A stretch of 64,000 nt of DNA from Ascidiimonas meishanensis. GTDB taxonomy: Bacteria; Bacteroidota; Bacteroidia; Flavobacteriales; Flavobacteriaceae. The notes under the pieces were generated by a model. The model saw only the letters and a program-made list of their open reading frames with translations. It made no database searches and was not told the DNA's origin. Of this stretch, positions 54,317 to 63,832 are shown piece by piece. How positions within the stretch are numbered: the first letter of the stretch is position 1; every line of letters starts with the position of its first letter. The DNA lies in contig NZ_JBBEXD010000003.1 in NCBI RefSeq assembly GCF_037782385.1, forward strand, positions 1 through 64,000, written 5' to 3'. A program made the translations under genes and the position numbers.

Positions 54317-55008
54317 TTGCGAATTCAAAATCCAAATACTTCCTATCGATATAGACAACTAGGAAATTCGTGGGTGAATACTTTGATCGAACTTAGTATG
54401 TTATGGTTTTCCAAATAAGAAGGATTAAGTGGTTTTTTCGATGGCTTAGGCTATTCTTTTCAATACGATAAAGTATTAAAACACGATGAACAAATTCTTC
54501 GATTACAAAATATTTGGAGTGTTGCTTGTTTTACGATTAAATGGGATAATCCTACAATGTGATCACATTGCGCTAATGATTATTCAGGAATATTTTTGGG
54601 CTATTATAAGGTAGAGCAAGACAATGACATAAATAAAAATAATTCAGAATATAAATCATCCGGCTTATTCAATCCAGGGTGATTTTTGGAAACCAATTAA
54701 TTATGACATCGATATACCTCAAATATTTAGGACAGAGGAAGAACCTTTAACAATTAAAAACAGTCATTGACAATATGAAGATGAATGGAGACTTGGATTA
54801 TTAGAATCTTATGATAAAATAAATTACAAATGTTGTAGGCACTACTTCAAAAATGCATTATCTGAAATAATTTATATTGAGAAATTGAAAATGAATGAAT
54901 TTCATACAATTATAAAAAATAATGAAAGAATCTAATCTCGATATAAAGTTTTGTAAAGTTAAGATTGGGAAAAGAATACGAATTACGAAAATAGAAGTAG
55001 TAAAGTAA
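54317..55008 (+). pseudogene. DUF2971-domain pseudogene in three frames
   Basis: Fragments read YRYRQLGNSWVNTLIELSML, then KWDNPTM-stop-SHCANDYSGIF, then after a shift near 54650 KPINYDIDIPQIF and YEDEWRLGLLESYDKINY, and after a further shift near 54925 KESNLDIKFCKVKIGKRI. These fit DUF2971 proteins. Three stops lie within (TAA 54416-54418, TGA 54560-54562 and 54768-54770); both TGA stand where family members usually have Trp, so G-to-A changes are likely. The gene is dead. Confidence 0.75.
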
Positions 55009-55259
55009 TATTAACTACAACCAGCAAATTACGAGTATAATCAATGCGCTTCTATATATTTATTCCTAGGGAACAAATCCATAAGCACATTGATTAACTT
55101 TTCTTAATTGGTATATACATAACATCAATAAAACTAAAGATAAACGAAGTATTAGCTCCAGTTAGAAAGGATAATGTTTGGATACATAATTTAAGAGCAG
55201 CTTGCTATTGATGGCAAGTCTTTATTTTATCTTTCCGTAGCCGTTGGTTGGGCAAAAAT

Positions 55260-55469
55260 CTATTGCAGATCACCAACAAAAAAATAATTAGTCGCACCAC
55301 CATGATCTCGACACCAACGATCGCCTCCTTGAATCACTGAATCCATTGATTCTGCTGAAGCACTAAATGTAGCTCCATCTGCACAAGTGACTGTACCTGA
55401 ACCAGATCCTTGAATTTTTGATAATGATTTCCTGTCGATTCTGTATTCTGAAAAAATTTTTGAAAACAT
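55260..55469 (-). CDS. Small peptide precursor with double-glycine-like leader
   Basis: From the Met at 55469 the peptide has 69 residues: a leader (MFSKIFSEYRIDRKSLSKIQ) ending in GSGSG, then a core with Cys29 and Cys53 and the segment GGDRWCRDHGG. The LSKIQGSG part recalls the leader of Bacteroidota bacteriocin-like peptides, which carry LSK...IxGG. No modification enzyme or exporter is next to it, so it may be an orphan. A longer frame from 55625 lacks this logic. Confidence 0.5.
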   Translation of the reverse strand: MFSKIFSEYRIDRKSLSKIQGSGSGTVTCADGATFSASAESMDSVIQGGDRWCRDHGGATNYFFVGDLQ

Positions 55470-55598
55470 AAAATGTAAGTTTAAGTTGTTATTATTGTAG
55501 GAATATACAAATAATTTTTTATTTCTAGCTAGATAGGGATAAAAGATTGTTAATTGTTGAATATTGGTGTGTATAGTTACTTTGAGTATCCCCTCCCG

Positions 55599-55681
55599 CC
55601 AGTTTTCAAATACTAGCATTACCAATAGTAAAACCCAACCCTATTTATTTTCAAAATAACAGCATCCTTCCTAAAGTTTTG
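55599..55681 (+). repeat. 83-bp repeat, copy 2
   Basis: CCAGTTT, AATAGTAAAACCCAACCC and CTATTTATTTTCAAAAT match copy 1 at 53995-54077 in order and spacing. Copies 1 and 2 bracket the DUF2971 pseudogene and the small peptide gene. Confidence 0.6.
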
Positions 55682-55750
55682 TCTGCTGTGAAACAACAAT
55701 TTCAAACAATTTATTTAAAAAAAGTATGTGAAAAGTAAAATCTTCACATG

Positions 55751-56008
55751 GTAAACTATACTCTACATGCTTTTGTTGTCTTAGTTTCCAAATATCTTTT
55801 AAAGTCGTTATAGCTCAAATCTTTTTTAAAGTATCGCAGCTTTTACCCAAAACCCCCGCAGGTTTGCCTTCAATGTTGCGGAGGTTTGGGTCTAAACATG
55901 CGGAGGTTTTCACTCTTTCCTCCGCATGTTTCACTTAAAAGACTTAAAAAAAGGTTTTTGAGGTGCTTTTGTGGGGGTAGTTTGCTTTGCGTGTAAAGTA
56001 TAGTTTAC
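55751..56008. mobile_element. MITE-like element with 20-bp terminal inverted repeats
   Basis: GTAAACTATACTCTACATGC (55751-55770) and its inverted counterpart at 55989-56008 match at 18 of 20 positions, bounding 258 bp with no coding potential. The interior holds a perfect 13-bp stem, AAACATGCGGAGG (55894-55906) and CCTCCGCATGTTT (55919-55931), plus extra TGCGGAGGTTT copies. No target-site duplication is evident. Confidence 0.5.
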
Positions 56009-56337
56009 ATTAATAGGTGTGGTTTATGGGTAAATAAGATATTTAGAAGTGAATTCTTTTTTTTCCTTAAGAATAAATTTAAAGAAACCATATAGAGACT
56101 ATGCAAATAAGAAAGATTCCTGAAACGGTTGGTGCTTATCTATCTCTTTGGTCTTTTTTGCTTCTCCAAAAAAGAAACAAAAAAAGAGGCCCACCAACTC
56201 TATACAACATAATCATAAAGACGTATCAAAAAGTACGTAGAGAAGCATGAGCTGAGGTGCTCGAAGCCCCGTTTTAAAATAGCGAGATCTCATGAACCAT
56301 TTAGAACACTTCGCAGTGCATCGCAACGTAAGATTGC
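56009..56337. other. Intergenic stretch before the alpha-2-macroglobulin gene
   Basis: This stretch carries an imperfect CTTTTTT/AAAAAGAGG hairpin (56155-56200), similar to those around the 307-bp tandem repeats, and AAAATAGCGAGATCTC. I see no gene in it. Confidence 0.4.
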
Positions 56338-56376
56338 AAAAAAGCTGGCACTAAAAGTATAAACTCTTAATGCCAG
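56338..56376 (-). terminator. Terminator after the alpha-2-macroglobulin gene
   Basis: CTGGCA (56345-56350) and TGCCAG (56371-56376) pair, and on the minus strand the stem is followed by CTTTTTT. It lies 25 bp past the stop of the long gene. Confidence 0.65.
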
Positions 56377-56400
56377 TAGTTATTATTTCAATAGTATGCG

Positions 56401-59400
56401 CTACCGCACTACCTCAACCCATTGCCCTTTGGTGCGCACCAAATAATCATTATCATACATGGCTTCGCATTGTACACCGGGTAAATAATAGGTGCCTAAA
56501 TAAGACGCATTGAGCAATACTTTTACGGTTTTACTTTCATAGCCTTTTAAGTCAAAGTAGAAATTGGCACGGTCATCTCTTAAGTCGGTATACGTAACTT
56601 TATTAGCTGCAAAGTTTCCAAAGTCTGTAAAGCGTGTGTTTACAATTTCCCAACCGCTAGGGAAGATCTCCGCCAGCGCAATATCTCTTACCTTTTCTCC
56701 TTTTTTATTGGTAATGGTTACTTCGGCTACAAAATCTGTACCCTGTGAGAGTTTGGAAATATCTATGGTTTGTCCGTCACGGTTTTTAAACTTCATCAAA
56801 GCCGTCAAATTACGTTGCTCCACTTGCTCTTCGCCTACTGGAAGGATGCCAGAATTGACAACTCTTATAAATAAGGTGCTTTCGCGGTTATTGGTAAAGC
56901 TGAGTTCATTTGTGCCTTTTTTAACCGTTAGGGTTCTTCCGGCCAATGCTTTTTTACTACTCAAGGTTTCCGTTTTCCCATTTATGGTATAGCTCACATT
57001 CAATTCTTTTCCGCCTACCAGCTTTGCAAATTTTGCGATGGCCAATAAACTATAAGAGGTACTTTGGGTACTCATCCATTGGTTACTGCTCAAGGTATTG
57101 GCTACGGATTTTGCTAACTCCTGTGCCTTGGTTTTATCTTCTAAAATAGTATAGGTCTCTAATGCCATGGCACGGTTTCTTTCTGGGGAACCATAGGTTA
57201 AATAGCTATAGCGTACTGGTTGAAAATCAATATTAGTATTGGCTAAGATCTCTTTGGCAGCACCTTTTTGCCCTATTAAAGCATAGGCAGCGGCAAGGCG
57301 ATGCTTTCCTTCATTAGAGATTCCCGGGGTTTCTCGCAGTCGGTTCATAGAAGACACATCTGGGTTTCCGGCAAGTGCCAGCGTGTATAATCTATACGCT
57401 TGCATTAAGTCGGAATTATTATTGGTTTTACGCCATTGTTTAGCGGCTTGCTGCTGATAGTTCACCCAGCTATTTTTAAAGCCAATAGGCACTACATAGC
57501 CTCTTTTTTTGGCTTCTAATAAGAAATGACCTGCGTAGCTGCTTCCCCAGTCGTTGGCATAATTTTGCCCGTTCCAATAAGAGAATCCGCCGTTAGGCAA
57601 TTGATAACTGCCCAGACGTTTAATTGCGGAGCTCACATTTGCCTGTATTTTCTTTTTCTTATCTAGGGTAAGATCAAAAATATCTCCCAAGAATAATTGT
57701 GGAAATGCCGCTGAGGTGGTTTGTTCTACGCAGCCATGCGGATACCGGATAAGGTACTGCAAGCGAGAGGTGAAATCCATAGGTGGTAAAGTAGAAAGTT
57801 CTATCTCTGCTGTGTTGCTTCCGGCAATACCAAAGGTTTCTAAGGAAAGTGTTTGCGTAGCCTTGGCATCTGCGGTGAGGTCTGAGACTTTGGAGGTTAC
57901 CGGATTAGGATTCACTACATCTATCTCTACTTCATAGGAGGCTTTTTCTCCGTTTCCGGAGGCTTCTACAATTACTTTTCCGATGCCGGAGAAATCTGCT
58001 ACTTCCAATTCAAAATACGCCATTTTCTCATCTGGCTGTGCAAAGGAAAGTTGTTGCGTTGCTTCGCCATTTACCTTAAATGAAGGGTCTGGTTTGATGC
58101 GGATGCTTACATTTTTCACCTTTTTTTCCATCGCAAAAACAGTCACTGGAAGGGTTACTTTTTCACCGGGAGTAATCTTTCTTGGTAAAGATGCTAATAC
58201 CATCAACGGCTTACGCACGGGAGTGGCTTTTTCTGCATTGCCATAGGCGCCTGTACTTTCGTTTCCGGCAATCACCATGGTTCTTACAGAACCTATGTAT
58301 TTAGGAATGTCAATTTTATGGGTTTTGGTTTCTCCTTTCTTTAAACTAAAGGGTCCTAGATAGACTACCATAGGTTTAAAGCGATTGGCTTTTTTGTTTT
58401 TGGCACCCGCAGCATCTTCATCACCACCAATAGCAAATACTTGATCTATGCGTCCGCCAAAAGCGCCAATCACATCATCATACACATCCCAGGTTTTTAC
58501 GCCTAGAGCTTCGCGTGCATAAAAGGTATTCCACGGGTCTGGTGTTCTAAACCGGGTAAGGTCTAATAAGCCTTCATCTACCACGGCTACCGTATACGTC
58601 ATTGCCTTCCCTTTTTCCTCACTTACTTTTACGGTAACGGTTTCTTCTGGGCGTAACACATCTGGCATCGCAATTTTTGGCGCTAGCCTGGTTGCAGGGT
58701 CTTCTACCATAATGGGTACTACACCATACAAACGTATGGGCAGATCATTAGCAGTAGAGGCATGCGGTTGCAGTAGACTAATATGAATATACACATTGGG
58801 TGTGTATAAGGAGGTAATGGGTATTTCAAACTTGGTTTCGTCTTTGGTAGGGGTTACCCATAGAGATTCTAGTACTTCACTACCGTTTTCTACGGTTACT
58901 AATGCACGCCCTACCGCACTACTTGGGAAGGTAACAATGGCTTTTTCGCCTACATTATAGGTTTTTTTATCGGTAGAAAAGACCAACATGGTGGCGGCAG
59001 AAGGATCATTCTTTCTGGATTTTCCTGCCCAGCCCGGCCAATCAATATATATGGTTTTTCCGGTGGTATGCCCTCCATTTGGGTCTTCTACTCTTACCAG
59101 ATATCGCCCCCAATTAGGATAGTCTAACTGAAACTCAAAATCGGCTTTGCCATTGCTTCCTGTGTTGATAGTTTTTTCAAATACTTTATCGCGGTACTGA
59201 CTCCCGCTATAGGAAGAAATATTATCTGCGGAAGTATCCCACCACCATCTCCAGCTTACTTTGTAAATAGACACTTTAAGATTCTTAGCTGCTTTGGGGT
59301 TGCCTTCTTCATCTACACTCACCACTTCAAAACGGTGTTTGGTATCTGTAAGTAACATGCCTCTTGCTTTGTCTCCTTTAGGTGCATTTAGCCCTATATA

Positions 59401-61926
59401 AGTGCCGTAAGGCGAATAGGTTTTGGTAAAAACATCGGTGCTAAAATCGCCCCCATTTTCATAGACCTTGGTAATAAAGGAAGCTTTGAGCATACCCGGT
59501 GCCTTGCCGTATAATTGCGGTTTTAGGGTAAAGCTGGCTTTTCCTTCTTCATTTAAGCGTCCGTTAAAGACTTGCTGCTCTTCGGTATTAAAACTTCTGG
59601 AAGGGTCATCAAAAGTATAACCGGGAAATTGTTTAAACGAGGTTGTTTTGGCACTAAACTTTGCTTGTACATCTGCTTTGAGGTTACGGGCAATAGCACC
59701 GTGTAACCAAGCTACTTCCAGATTGCCCTCTACGGGTTTTACAGAGGAGATAATTTCTGCCTTAAAGTCGGCTTTTATTTTTAAGCGATTAGGTTTAATG
59801 GTTTCAATCTTGATGGTTTTATTAAACTCGGCGCCTCCAACAGCTACTTTTGCTTGCCAGTTTCCGGTGGGTGCATTTTCATTTGTGGGGATGGTAAAAT
59901 TGTAAAAATTGTTAAGGCTATAGGTACGCACCTCGCGGCTGATGATCTTGCCATAAGGGTCTTTTAATTCAAATTTTACCGGATGCGTATCTGGTAAATC
60001 ATTGGCTTTGTCATTGAGAATAAAAGAGAGGAAAAGCGTATCGCCAGGTCTCCAAACTCCTCTTTCCCCATAGAGGTAACCTTTGAGTCCTTTTTGTAAT
60101 CTCGCTCCAGCAACATCAAATTTACTAATGGAAAGTGCGTTCCCATCATTGAGTCTCACGTAGCCTTTTTGTTTTCCTTTTTTGGCTATGGCAAAAAAGG
60201 CGGGTTTATCGGCATCAAAAATAGTGGTACCGTCTACATCCGTGAGTTTACTCCCCATTTCCTGCTGCTGGTAGTTGTAGAAAGTTACTCTTACACCTTG
60301 CATAGGGTCTGTAGACACAATATCATTCACACTTATAAAGTAAGATTCGTTCACACCTTTCTTTACAGTAATTCCAAAATCTGAAGCCAATACATTGGTA
60401 GCTACTTTTTTATTGCGGTAATAACTGGTATGACATGGGTTTTCACGCTCATTCCAGTTGTAATCATAGTCATAGTAATAATCGTCATAATAATAATTCT
60501 CATAACTATCCCAGTTGCTGGTCTCTAGTTCTTCCTCATCGTAATTAGTTTCTTCTTCCTCCTTAAAATTATTACTGTCACAGCGGTAACTGCTGTAGGC
60601 AGGTCTAAAGTCAAATTCTACTCTGTAAATAGCACCTTTTTCTGGACTAATAAGTTCTTTAAGGTCTAGCGCATAGGCTTTCCACTTGGTGGTATTGGTA
60701 GAAAGATTGTTTTGTAGCGTGATGGTTTTCTTTGCTATAGGCCTTGCTACCCTGCGAAGGTTTCCGGTTCCTGAGAGGTTATTTTGTTGTAAAAATTGCA
60801 GCACATTGTTCTCAAAAATGCGTACAACAGTTACGTCTACTTTCTTAAGATTTACGGCTTCAAAATTAATTTTCAGGTTGTTTGAGGAAGGAAGAATAGT
60901 TCCACTTTGCAGCAAACGCACTTCGGGTTTAATCTGTTCAAAAGCGATGAGTTCTGAAAAAGGACTCTTTAATTTATAACCATCTGTGCTGGAAATTCCC
61001 TGAAAGATCTCTAGTGTTGCTGTTCCTTTAATTTCTTTGTTGGGATAGGCTTTGAGGATGTTATTTTCTACACTAAATTTTAAATTGTTGACGCCTTGAA
61101 GTGTTATAAGACCATCAAAGTTCTGTTTCTTTTTAAGCGGATCTGAAAAGTTGATCTCTACGTATTGAGTATCTCCATCAAAAACGGAAACATCTACTAC
61201 GGTAAAATTATTTTTCCCTGGAATCTTGATAGTAGCCTCTCCTTTGGTTTCAATTGAAAAGGGCGCCCCATCCCAGCTTATGTCTAACTGAGAATCTTCT
61301 TCAAAACGTTGTATGCTATCTATTTTAAAGTAAAATTGTGTTCCTTTAGCGGTGGCTTCATCTAGCTTTACCGCTACTGTTTTCCCTTTCTGATTTACTT
61401 TAATAAGTTTTTTTGCCGTTTCTAGAGAAAGAATGTCACTACTGCGCAAAGTACCTTCTATATATTGCCAGTCTTTTGAATAAGACTGTAACCTATCTGT
61501 ATGAACATTAAACTGTTGTTTGAGTGTTTTTACTTTAAAGGTAAAGTTGTCAAAACCTTTAGGAAGCTCTTGAATAATATCTTCTAATGCAAGGGTGAAT
61601 TCGTATTCCTGATTACTTTTAAATCCGTTTTCTGGAATAAAAGCAATGGTTTGGTTGTTCAAGGCTACTACTTTTCCGCTTACTTTGGGCGATACTTTAA
61701 ATAGGTTGCTATTAACCTCCTGATTGTCTTCCCAGCCTGCAACGGGATTTCTTAACACCACCCTAATATCTGATTGCGCAGAGACGAGTCCTTGAGAAAC
61801 TTCGGTGACGTATTCCCGGTATTTAAAAAGATTATCTATTTGTTCTTGAATTTCTTCTTCCTTGTTTTTACAGGAGAAAGCCGTCATGAAAAGGAAGGCA
61901 AAAAGCAGCAGTTTTTGAATACGCAT
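56401..61926 (-). CDS. Alpha-2-macroglobulin-family lipoprotein
   Basis: This 1841-residue protein is a bacterial alpha-2-macroglobulin, a bait-and-trap defence against proteases at the envelope. It has a lipoprotein signal with Cys19 (FSC), MG-type domains and the thioester motif PHGCVEQTTS (around Cys1399, Gln1402). A Tyr/Asp/Asn-rich insertion lies at about residues 450-510 (YENYYYDDYYYDYDYNWNE). It is usually encoded beside pbpC, which is at 13.4 kb here. It starts 45 bp from the isoaspartyl peptidase gene. Confidence 0.93.
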   Translation of the reverse strand: MRIQKLLLFAFLFMTAFSCKNKEEEIQEQIDNLFKYREYVTEVSQGLVSAQSDIRVVLRNPVAGWEDNQEVNSNLFKVSPKVSGKVVALNNQTIAFIPENGFKSNQEYEFTLALEDIIQELPKGFDNFTFKVKTLKQQFNVHTDRLQSYSKDWQYIEGTLRSSDILSLETAKKLIKVNQKGKTVAVKLDEATAKGTQFYFKIDSIQRFEEDSQLDISWDGAPFSIETKGEATIKIPGKNNFTVVDVSVFDGDTQYVEINFSDPLKKKQNFDGLITLQGVNNLKFSVENNILKAYPNKEIKGTATLEIFQGISSTDGYKLKSPFSELIAFEQIKPEVRLLQSGTILPSSNNLKINFEAVNLKKVDVTVVRIFENNVLQFLQQNNLSGTGNLRRVARPIAKKTITLQNNLSTNTTKWKAYALDLKELISPEKGAIYRVEFDFRPAYSSYRCDSNNFKEEEETNYDEEELETSNWDSYENYYYDDYYYDYDYNWNERENPCHTSYYRNKKVATNVLASDFGITVKKGVNESYFISVNDIVSTDPMQGVRVTFYNYQQQEMGSKLTDVDGTTIFDADKPAFFAIAKKGKQKGYVRLNDGNALSISKFDVAGARLQKGLKGYLYGERGVWRPGDTLFLSFILNDKANDLPDTHPVKFELKDPYGKIISREVRTYSLNNFYNFTIPTNENAPTGNWQAKVAVGGAEFNKTIKIETIKPNRLKIKADFKAEIISSVKPVEGNLEVAWLHGAIARNLKADVQAKFSAKTTSFKQFPGYTFDDPSRSFNTEEQQVFNGRLNEEGKASFTLKPQLYGKAPGMLKASFITKVYENGGDFSTDVFTKTYSPYGTYIGLNAPKGDKARGMLLTDTKHRFEVVSVDEEGNPKAAKNLKVSIYKVSWRWWWDTSADNISSYSGSQYRDKVFEKTINTGSNGKADFEFQLDYPNWGRYLVRVEDPNGGHTTGKTIYIDWPGWAGKSRKNDPSAATMLVFSTDKKTYNVGEKAIVTFPSSAVGRALVTVENGSEVLESLWVTPTKDETKFEIPITSLYTPNVYIHISLLQPHASTANDLPIRLYGVVPIMVEDPATRLAPKIAMPDVLRPEETVTVKVSEEKGKAMTYTVAVVDEGLLDLTRFRTPDPWNTFYAREALGVKTWDVYDDVIGAFGGRIDQVFAIGGDEDAAGAKNKKANRFKPMVVYLGPFSLKKGETKTHKIDIPKYIGSVRTMVIAGNESTGAYGNAEKATPVRKPLMVLASLPRKITPGEKVTLPVTVFAMEKKVKNVSIRIKPDPSFKVNGEATQQLSFAQPDEKMAYFELEVADFSGIGKVIVEASGNGEKASYEVEIDVVNPNPVTSKVSDLTADAKATQTLSLETFGIAGSNTAEIELSTLPPMDFTSRLQYLIRYPHGCVEQTTSAAFPQLFLGDIFDLTLDKKKKIQANVSSAIKRLGSYQLPNGGFSYWNGQNYANDWGSSYAGHFLLEAKKRGYVVPIGFKNSWVNYQQQAAKQWRKTNNNSDLMQAYRLYTLALAGNPDVSSMNRLRETPGISNEGKHRLAAAYALIGQKGAAKEILANTNIDFQPVRYSYLTYGSPERNRAMALETYTILEDKTKAQELAKSVANTLSSNQWMSTQSTSYSLLAIAKFAKLVGGKELNVSYTINGKTETLSSKKALAGRTLTVKKGTNELSFTNNRESTLFIRVVNSGILPVGEEQVEQRNLTALMKFKNRDGQTIDISKLSQGTDFVAEVTITNKKGEKVRDIALAEIFPSGWEIVNTRFTDFGNFAANKVTYTDLRDDRANFYFDLKGYESKTVKVLLNASYLGTYYLPGVQCEAMYDNDYLVRTKGQWVEVVR

Positions 61927-61971
61927 TTTGAAGAGGGTGTTAGTTATAAGGGTTAGGCTAATATACAGGGT

Positions 61972-63057
61972 TTATTTTTCATTGTCTTTATAAATACCAA
62001 TGGTAAGTTCGCCGTCTTTGTTCATATGTGCCCGGTACATGCCGGCAGTATTAAATTCCATAGCAATATTTCCATACCCATCAATGGCTACAATACCACC
62101 ATCGCCTCCTAAATCAGGTACTTTTTTCTGGATCACTTCTCTCGCTGCTTCTTGTAAAGAGATACCTTTGTATTCCATTAAAGCAGAAATATCATAGGCT
62201 ACAACACGCCTAATAAAATATTCTCCCCATCCGGTAGCAGAAACCGCACAGGTGTTGTTATTGGCATAGGTTCCGGCGCCAATAATAGGTGCATCACCTA
62301 CACGCCCCCAGCGTTTGTTAGTCATTCCTCCAGTGGAAGTACCAGCAGCAAGGTTTCCATCTTTATCTAAAGCAGCACAACCTACGGTTCCAAATTTGGT
62401 ATTTTTAAGTATCGGGTCAAAAAAGAGTGCTTGACCATCGTGATCTAGTTCAACTTTTTCTCGTTCTATAGCACGTTGTAAAGACTTCCATCTATTTTCA
62501 GTATAAAAGTAGGAAGTATCTACTATTTCCAGTCCTTGTTGTCTTGCAAAATATTCTGCTCCCGGGCCTGAAAGCATTACATGTGCTGATTTATCCATCA
62601 CGGCTCTTGCCAAATCTATAGGATTTTTAACCGTAGTAACTCCTGCTACTGCTCCCGCATTTAATGTTTTACCATCCATAAAAGAAGCATCTAATTCATT
62701 TTTACCCGCATTTGTAAATACGGCTCCTTTGCCTGCGTTGAATAGAGGTGAATCTTCCATAATATTAATAGTAGCTTCAACTGCATCACTACTGCTACCT
62801 CCTTTGCTTAATAACTGATAACCAGCACGTATGGCCTCTTCTAATTTGTCTTTATACGCTTTTTCAAGTTCGGGGGTCATATTTTTTTTGAGGATGGTTC
62901 CAGCACCTCCATGGATAACGATCCCAAAATTTCCAGGTATTTTTTCAGGTTTTGAGGGTATTTTTGAAATTTCTGCAGGATTTTTTTCAGTGGATTTTGG
63001 CTGACAACCAAGGATTAAAATAAAAATGGAGAGTAATAGAAGATGTATAAATTTCAT
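61972..63057 (-). CDS. Lipoprotein isoaspartyl peptidase / L-asparaginase
   Basis: From the Met at 63057 the 361-residue protein has a lipoprotein signal (lipobox LGC, Cys18) and the Ntn-hydrolase fold. The autocleavage nucleophile is Thr224 in FGTVGCAALD, and GTSTGG and WGRVGDAPIIGAGTYA supply substrate-binding loops. It hydrolyses isoaspartyl bonds or asparagine in the periplasm or outer membrane. The longer frame starting at 63285 overlaps the opposite gene and lacks a signal. Confidence 0.9.
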   Translation of the reverse strand: MKFIHLLLLSIFILILGCQPKSTEKNPAEISKIPSKPEKIPGNFGIVIHGGAGTILKKNMTPELEKAYKDKLEEAIRAGYQLLSKGGSSSDAVEATINIMEDSPLFNAGKGAVFTNAGKNELDASFMDGKTLNAGAVAGVTTVKNPIDLARAVMDKSAHVMLSGPGAEYFARQQGLEIVDTSYFYTENRWKSLQRAIEREKVELDHDGQALFFDPILKNTKFGTVGCAALDKDGNLAAGTSTGGMTNKRWGRVGDAPIIGAGTYANNNTCAVSATGWGEYFIRRVVAYDISALMEYKGISLQEAAREVIQKKVPDLGGDGGIVAIDGYGNIAMEFNTAGMYRAHMNKDGELTIGIYKDNEK

Positions 63058-63272
63058 GTTTATTTTTTTACAGATCAATAAAAATAAGAAAAATAAGTAG
63101 CCTGTTCTGCTGAATTCTAAAATTTTGAGTAAATGAACCTTATTAAGAGTGTGGTATTTCTTACTATTTTCTAACCTAAAAATAACATTTATACCTTTGA
63201 ACAGCGTGAATTGTAGCTTAAAAAACTCCTCATACTCAACGGGAATCCGTAATTTTAACAAAATTTCAATAT

Positions 63273-63812
63273 ATGTCTGTACCAAAACCTTTCAACCTCA
63301 ATCAGTGGATTGAAGAAAACAGGGATCTATTAAAACCTCCGGTAGGGAATAAAAATTTGTATAAAGAAGCAGCTGATTATATTGTGATGGTGGTAGCTGG
63401 GCCAAATGCAAGAAAGGATTACCATTACAACGAAACAGAAGAATTATTTTATCAGTTAGAGGGGTCTATTAAAGTAATTATTCAGGAAGATGGGCAACGA
63501 AAAGAAATGGAACTCCATGCAGGAGATATGTATCTGCATCCAGCAAAAGTACCGCATTCTCCTGTGAGGGCTGAAGGTTCTATTGGGTTGGTGATTGAGC
63601 GTAAACGGGCAGGCAAAGGTTTTACAGATGGCTTGCTTTGGTTTTGTGACAATTGCAACCATAAGCTACATGATGTTTACTTTGAACTGCATGATATAGA
63701 AAAAGATTTTTTACCTCATTTTCAGGACTTTTACGGTTCTAAAGATTTGCGTACTTGTACTAATTGTGGTGCCGTTATGACCGCAGATGAAAGGTTTACG
63801 AAAAAACAATAA
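63273..63812 (+). CDS. nbaC: 3-Hydroxyanthranilate 3,4-dioxygenase
   Basis: This 179-residue cupin dioxygenase opens the ring of 3-hydroxyanthranilate in tryptophan (kynurenine) degradation. The iron ligands are His51, Glu57 and His95. The C-terminal rubredoxin-like site has Cys125, Cys128, Cys162 and Cys165. The length and the extra metal site match the bacterial enzyme. It is divergent from the isoaspartyl peptidase gene. Confidence 0.95.
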   Translation: MSVPKPFNLNQWIEENRDLLKPPVGNKNLYKEAADYIVMVVAGPNARKDYHYNETEELFYQLEGSIKVIIQEDGQRKEMELHAGDMYLHPAKVPHSPVRAEGSIGLVIERKRAGKGFTDGLLWFCDNCNHKLHDVYFELHDIEKDFLPHFQDFYGSKDLRTCTNCGAVMTADERFTKKQ

Positions 63813-63832
63813 TCTTTAATAAGTGCTGCTAT

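Noticed and set aside
54560..54770. TGA read as Trp (alternative genetic code).
   Set aside because: Frame shifts and a TAA are also present, and other genes in the window end with TGA (ArsR 49117-49119), so a pseudogene is simpler.
55260..55625. 121-residue version of the small peptide.
   Set aside because: The first 52 residues have no leader logic and cover a repeat copy; the Met at 55469 starts a clean precursor.
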